From: an uncultured cyanobacterium
GTDB lineage: Bacteria; Cyanobacteriota; Cyanobacteriia; Cyanobacteriales; Chroococcidiopsidaceae
Length of the DNA: 64,000 bases
NCBI GenBank assembly: GCA_946221495.1
Contig: CAMIFA010000001.1
Location: forward strand, 25,573-89,572
Reading direction: 5' to 3'
Shown here: in pieces, positions 59,806 to 64,000 of the stretch
How the letters are laid out: every line of letters begins with the position of its first letter
Position numbering within the stretch: the stretch's first letter is position 1
Translations under genes and position numbers: made by a program
Notes under the pieces: generated by a model
What the model was told of the DNA's origin: nothing
What the model saw: the letters and a program-made list of their open reading frames with translations, nothing else
Database searches by the model: none

Positions 59806-62194
59806 TGCAGCTAGTAGGCGTTAGCCAAGGAATACGAGCAATAGTGGGAGCTTGGGCTGTTAGCACTACCTCACCTTTGGAACCTATTACCCATCCTTGG
59901 GCTTCTACAAGAGGCGTTGGCCGGGAATTAGTGAGATTAGGAGAAGCAGCACTAGCGCGATTTTGACTTTGAACAGGTGTACCTAAATCTGCTAGAACTG
60001 AGTCACTTCTCAGAGCTTCTGTAGGAGTAGGTGGTAAGCCACCACGTCCAGTAGCTACAAATTGACTCGCTCCTCTAGCTACATTACCTCCACCTGCTCC
60101 ACAGCCTTGAGCAATTAGTCTACTGACATCGACTAATTCTGTTGGTAAGTTGACTAATCCACTACTAGGCTCGGCTTCCGGTCTATTAATTTCCACCCTG
60201 CCGTCTACTCCTAGATCAGAACTAGCAGTGATATCGCTCTTTGAGGTACGTCTGCTTCTAGGTTCTATTCCAAAGATTTCTTGAGTATTAATTTGGATAT
60301 TACCGCCTCGTCCCTCAATGGCAGTAGCAGTTATATCGCTATTTGCTACACCGACTAATACATCTGTATCAATATTGATATCGCCACCGTTTCCACTACC
60401 GCGACTAGCATTGGTAGATATCTGACTTTGATCGCGCAACAGTAATAAATTAAGATCCTGTAGTTTAATATTCCCGCCATTACCCGAAGCGCTCGAAGCC
60501 GTGAGTTTTCCTTTGTCGTCCAGAAGGACAGAGCCAGCTATGACTTCTATGTCACCTGCATCTCCTGAACCTTGACTACTTACATTTACTTCGGCTCCGT
60601 CCCTGATAATTACCTGCTTTGGATCAATGAATATATTGCCGCCATCTCCTGTAGAGTTTTTCTCTGTTGTGGCAAACAGTCCGCTATTACTTCCATCAAG
60701 ATTAACGAGGTCAGAAACTTTCAGCGTAATATCACCAGCGCGTCCTCCACCAGCAGTGCTAGTCGATAGTCTAGAACCATTTTTTAAGGAAAGTGACTCA
60801 GCTTGGATGCTGATTTCACCGCCATTCCCAACTACAGGGTTTATTTCTGTTGGTTCAGCTACGGTGGAGATAGAAGAACTCTGATCAAGGTCTACAGAGT
60901 TATCAGCTTGCACAGATACCCTACCAGCATTCCCCTGTCCAAAGGTACTAGCCCTTAGCTGACTGAAACCAGTTAACGAAAGCGAGCCAGTTTTGATAAG
61001 GATGTCACCACTATTTCCTAGTCCGAAAGTTTCGGTAAAAATCTTACTTTGATTTGTAAGAGTGAACTGATCTCGAACATCAATAAGCACATTTCCACCG
61101 GCTCCTCCTACGCCAAAAGGGTCAAAAGGATTGGTACTTACATTACCTTCATTTAAAGAGAGCGATCCAGCCTTAATCAGAATATTGCCAGAAGTACCCC
61201 CTAAGGCTCCCAAATACCACTGGTTGGAAATAAAACTCTTTGTAATCGTTATATTTTCTGTAGCATCAAGCGTAATATCTCCTAACTGGTCACTAACTGG
61301 CTCCAAGCCTATTCCTATTCCAGCCTTAAGGGTACTGACTGAAGAAATATCTAGATTTCGAGCATTGATAACAATACTACCCTCACCCCTAGCAGCTACA
61401 TCAACGAGAGCATTGGCGAGTGATACATCTGCTCGTTCCACTCCCGCAGGATAACTCAAACGTAAATTGTTGTCCTCAAGATTCAGTCCCACTGTTCCAG
61501 AAGCCGCTAATCCCCCTAATTCAATTCGACCATCAGGAGCAGTCAAACTCCTACCATCCAAAATTACATTGCCACCAATTAGCGCCAAAGTTTTACTTGG
61601 CTGTACTTGTAAACCAGCAACGGGTTCAAAACTGCTATTACTGGCTCTGGATTGATTGCGAATTTCCCCTACATTCTCCCCAAATTGCAGACCATTTGGA
61701 ACACTTACAATTAGTAGGGGAGTTGTTTGAGGAGCAGTAGCACTGAAAGAAGTGCCATCAGCAAAGTTGATGCTACTAGCTGTACTTGCAATAAAAGAAC
61801 CGCCTATATTTAGCGAAGCATTGGGACCAAAAACAATTCCATTAGGATTAATTAGAAATAGATTAGCTCCACCTTCGGTTTTGATAGTACCATCAATGTT
61901 AGAAATAGACGAACCTGTAACACGGCTAATGATGTTTTGAATATCTGAGAGATTATTGAAGTTTACTGTACTTCCGTTGTTTACAGAAAACTGAGCAAAG
62001 CTGTGAAATAAAATTTTTCCTACTTGAGTTCCCTCACTAATAGTAGTTAAGCTACCGTTCAATTCAACTTTAGAATTATTAGGTAAAGTTGTATCTGGAA
62101 TAACTTCAATTTGTGCTTGAGTAGGGCTAGTTACAACTAGATAGAATAGAGAAATTCCACTATGAAACCAGAATTGATAGAAGCGTTGTTTCAT
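59795..62194 (-). CDS. Two-partner secretion exoprotein with filamentous haemagglutinin N-terminal domain (TPSA)
   Basis: 799 residues. Signal peptide ending at TQAQ (about residue 28), then a TPS domain (about 30-260) with LFLINPNGIVFGPNASLNIG, the hallmark NPNGI. About 350 residues of right-handed beta-helix repeats follow (GNILIKAGSLSL, GGNIQINTQEIFG). The C-terminus carries LIAQGCG and GRGGLPPTP motifs common in cyanobacterial TPSA proteins. It should be secreted across the outer membrane by the adjacent FhaC-like protein. Its own role is perhaps adhesion. Confidence 0.95.
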   Translation of the reverse strand: MKQRFYQFWFHSGISLFYLVVTSPTQAQIEVIPDTTLPNNSKVELNGSLTTISEGTQVGKILFHSFAQFSVNNGSTVNFNNLSDIQNIISRVTGSSISNIDGTIKTEGGANLFLINPNGIVFGPNASLNIGGSFIASTASSINFADGTSFSATAPQTTPLLIVSVPNGLQFGENVGEIRNQSRASNSSFEPVAGLQVQPSKTLALIGGNVILDGRSLTAPDGRIELGGLAASGTVGLNLEDNNLRLSYPAGVERADVSLANALVDVAARGEGSIVINARNLDISSVSTLKAGIGIGLEPVSDQLGDITLDATENITITKSFISNQWYLGALGGTSGNILIKAGSLSLNEGNVSTNPFDPFGVGGAGGNVLIDVRDQFTLTNQSKIFTETFGLGNSGDILIKTGSLSLTGFSQLRASTFGQGNAGRVSVQADNSVDLDQSSSISTVAEPTEINPVVGNGGEISIQAESLSLKNGSRLSTSTAGGGRAGDITLKVSDLVNLDGSNSGLFATTEKNSTGDGGNIFIDPKQVIIRDGAEVNVSSQGSGDAGDIEVIAGSVLLDDKGKLTASSASGNGGNIKLQDLNLLLLRDQSQISTNASRGSGNGGDINIDTDVLVGVANSDITATAIEGRGGNIQINTQEIFGIEPRSRRTSKSDITASSDLGVDGRVEINRPEAEPSSGLVNLPTELVDVSRLIAQGCGAGGGNVARGASQFVATGRGGLPPTPTEALRSDSVLADLGTPVQSQNRASAASPNLTNSRPTPLVEAQGWVIGSKGEVVLTAQAPTIARIPWLTPTSCNAS

Positions 62195-62278
62195 ATTAGC
62201 TGATAAAAATTACAATTGATTATTGTAACTATTTGAATAATCAAGTCTGCTGTAGCTGTAATAGCCTTTTTAAAGGAA

Positions 62279-62569
62279 CTATGGTAAAACATCGCAAACT
62301 ACAGTATAACTTCCACTAGGGGCAAAAAAGTTGAGATTATGGCGTGTAGTTGGTGGATATGTGACACCATTTGGTATTGCTATATTGTATTTTTGGTCAA
62401 GAAGAACAACAGAACCATTAATGAAAAAGGACTTCTGAATCGAACCAAGATTTATCGCAGTAACCGATACCAAGGTAGGTCCCAAAATAGGTTGATTTTG
62501 AAAAAATAGTTGTATCGTTGCACCGCCAGGGGCGTTACAGTGAAGTTCTAGAAAATTTATTCTTGCCAT
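62279..62569 (-). CDS. Hypothetical small beta-rich protein
   Basis: 96 residues. GAGAAGATTATA precedes the ATG. No signal peptide. It looks like a single beta-sandwich (LHCNAPGGATIQLFFQNQP, SFFINGSVVLLDQKYNIAI, FAPSGSYTVVCDVLP). I do not recognise a family. It is 84 bp upstream of the TPSA gene on the same strand and could be co-transcribed. Two very short ORFs lie before it. Confidence 0.6.
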   Translation of the reverse strand: MARINFLELHCNAPGGATIQLFFQNQPILGPTLVSVTAINLGSIQKSFFINGSVVLLDQKYNIAIPNGVTYPPTTRHNLNFFAPSGSYTVVCDVLP

Positions 62570-62610
62570 TATAATCTTCTCATAATTAAATAATTGGGTA
62601 CATCTCGGTC

Positions 62611-62694
62611 TTAGTAGGAAATCGCATATAGGTAAAGAATACTGGCTCTTTGAATAACAATGTTCTCAAGTTCAGCAGTGTTCATTAAAAGCAT
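62611..62694 (-). CDS. Possible 27-residue peptide
   Basis: MLLMNTAELENIVIQRAS then ILYLYAISY. GAGGGAC lies about nine nt before the ATG, a fair ribosome-binding site. No family is known to me. It sits in a row with the 62279-62569 gene and another small ORF. Confidence 0.3.
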   Translation of the reverse strand: MLLMNTAELENIVIQRASILYLYAISY

Positions 62695-62713
62695 AGTTGT
62701 CCCTCGCTAATAT

Positions 62714-62818
62714 TTAATTCAATAAGGCTGAGTTGAATTTCGGAAAACTGTGAAAGAAATTTGCGGCTTGAATAATTCCAGATGCGATCGCCTCATTCAA
62801 TTCTTCTAGAGCAGCCAT
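62714..62818 (-). CDS. Possible 34-residue peptide
   Basis: MAALEELNEAIASGII then QAANFFHSFPKFNSALLN. AGAAG lies upstream of the ATG. The composition is not random-looking, but no family is recognised. It precedes the 27-residue ORF by 19 bp. Confidence 0.3.
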   Translation of the reverse strand: MAALEELNEAIASGIIQAANFFHSFPKFNSALLN

Positions 62819-63077
62819 TGAATCAACTTCTGCTATATATTATCAGCCCTAAGATAGAAGACAAGTTAAAAAATAATAAAATCTGTAACTATACCTCATT
62901 TGGTGATTTAAATAACAAAGTTACTAAATTCCACCTAGATAACAGCCTCTAAAGCGATCGCTCACTATATGCGAAACTTCAGTCTGGTGCAAGCCTCAAT
63001 AAGACGAGTTAAGCTAGCGACTACACGCCAAAATAGCTGATAACTATACATATCTGCTACTAGAGGAAGCGATCGCT

Positions 63078-63680
63078 GTGACTCAAACACCCACAACAAA
63101 ACGCTTAACCTTTGAAGAGTACCTAGCCTACGATGATGGTACGGATACGCGCTATGAACTTGTAGATGGGGAATTAATAGAAATGCCCCCAGCACGAGGA
63201 TTACACGCCGCGATCGCCGAATTCTTAAATGATCAGTTTAGAGCTTTTATCAAAAAGCGATCGCTACCAATGGTTTCTAAACAGGGAGCGATTGGTGTTC
63301 GCATTCCTCAAGTCGGCAAAAGGTCTACTTCTAGAATTCCAGATGTTTGTGTAGTAACAGCCGAACAGTGGCAAGGACTGTTAAACCGAACAGCAGTTTT
63401 AGAAGATTCGCCGCCATTACTTGTGGTAGAGGTAGTCAGTGAGGGAACCAAAATCATTGACTACAGACGCAAACGTGCCGAATATAACGTAATAGAGATT
63501 CCTGAATACTGGTTGGTAGACTTCCTTGAAGATGACCCAAAGTATGCACCTGGTGTTACAGTGTTGACCTTGGTAGAAGGATTTTATGAAGAAGCTATTT
63601 TCAGAGGCAATGACCGAATTATCTCGCAGACTTTCCCAGAATTAGCTCTGACGGTTGAGCAAATATTGTCAGTTATTTAA
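63078..63680 (+). CDS. Uma2-family (DUF820) protein
   Basis: 200 residues from a GTG. It begins TPTTKRLTFEEYLAYDDGTD, a typical Uma2 N-terminus, and has the PD-(D/E)xK-like RIPDVCVV and LVVEVVSEG motifs and PEYWLVDF. It belongs to a different branch from the other two Uma2 proteins of the window. The HIP1 site just upstream overlaps the start. It stands alone and has no clear partner toxin or nuclease. Confidence 0.9.
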   Translation: MTQTPTTKRLTFEEYLAYDDGTDTRYELVDGELIEMPPARGLHAAIAEFLNDQFRAFIKKRSLPMVSKQGAIGVRIPQVGKRSTSRIPDVCVVTAEQWQGLLNRTAVLEDSPPLLVVEVVSEGTKIIDYRRKRAEYNVIEIPEYWLVDFLEDDPKYAPGVTVLTLVEGFYEEAIFRGNDRIISQTFPELALTVEQILSVI

Positions 63681-63763
63681 CAAGCGATCCGCCTTACTGA
63701 GCTAGTTCAACAGCTGTGACACCATTTCTAGTATCATTATGATCCAAAAGTTGGTGCAACACA

Positions 63764-63961
63764 ATGGCAAATATAAGCCTCCGCGATGTTCCTGACGAAT
63801 ACCAACAGCTCAAGCAGATTGCTGAACGCGATCGCCGCTCAATTAATCAACAGATCCTGGTACTCTTAGAGCAAGCTGTGCAGCAACCACCGAAGACAGA
63901 TGTTCTACAACGAATTGATAGGCAAAGAGAAGCGATCGCCACTCGTATAGAACCCATTTGA
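63764..63961 (+). CDS. RHH (Arc/FitA-type) antitoxin-like protein
   Basis: 65 residues. NISLRDVPDEYQQLKQIAER then RSINQQILVLLEQAV is a ribbon-helix-helix pattern typical of VapB/FitA antitoxins. In such systems a PIN-domain toxin gene follows directly; here the window ends within 40 bp, so the toxin is unseen. It lies 83 bp after the Uma2 gene on the same strand. Confidence 0.8.
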   Translation: MANISLRDVPDEYQQLKQIAERDRRSINQQILVLLEQAVQQPPKTDVLQRIDRQREAIATRIEPI

Positions 63962-64000
63962 GATCTTTTTGAGCAGGGCTAGAATCAAAATAAAAATGCC

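Noticed and set aside
1..64000. CRISPR arrays, tRNA and rRNA genes
   Set aside because: No regularly spaced 24-40-bp repeats were seen, and no tRNA-like TTCGANTC arm or rRNA block could be found by eye; a tRNA scan would settle this.

Overview
The window is cyanobacterial chromosome. It carries the photosystem I core pair psaA-psaB, the photosystem II peptide psbY, a Ycf37-type photosystem I assembly protein, a CcmK carboxysome shell protein, ferredoxin sulfite reductase and many Uma2-family genes. The octamer GCGATCGC (HIP1) occurs throughout. A complete ebo cluster, CHAT-domain proteins and a two-partner secretion pair suggest a filamentous or Chroococcidiopsis-like, desiccation/UV-exposed lineage. 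The genus cannot be fixed from sequence alone.

Layout. 0-9 kb: pheT (cut by the window edge), the kinase spkB, and psaA-psaB on the minus strand with a strong terminator. 9-20.7 kb: exported proteins (a repeat-tailed lipoprotein, two paralogous small secreted proteins, two CAP-domain proteins), a thioredoxin-NHL protein, glyS, a short RNase D and trpB. 20.8-31.6 kb: a frameshifted S41 lipoprotein gene, Uma2, SUI1, fructosamine kinase, an M16 peptidase, rsmE, and sir with an apparent C-terminal ribbon-helix-helix domain. 32-38.3 kb: a serine beta-lactamase-like protein, cutA, a gamma-carbonic anhydrase homologue, psbY, ycf37 and rpmI-rplT. 38.8-43 kb: an eight-repeat propeller-like protein, ccmK, a glycosyltransferase, Uma2, and a TPR gene broken by a decayed IS630 transposase.

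43-50 kb: eboF-eboA on the minus strand, the set linked in Nostoc to moving a scytonemin precursor to the periplasm. No scytonemin biosynthetic gene is in view. 50.5-62.2 kb: two convergent operons that look like one locus. The plus-strand set is a sigma-like regulator, a DUF1822 protein, a membrane protein with a cytoplasmic CHAT caspase-like domain plus a CHASE2 sensor, and an exported DUF928 protein. The minus-strand set is a TPS exoprotein, its FhaC/ShlB transporter and an exported TPR-CHAT protein with intact His and Cys. This is my best candidate for an undescribed system: sensing, a caspase-like protease and surface secretion. The right edge holds three small ORFs, another Uma2 gene and an RHH antitoxin-like gene.

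Intergenic space is rich in small repeats: a 107-bp MITE with 12-bp inverted ends and a 9-bp target duplication, three copies of a CAGGACTTACGCA-ended element, a 199-bp element with four tandem hairpins, a hairpin-rich repeat in two orientations, and several heptanucleotide repeats. I found no tRNA, rRNA or CRISPR array.
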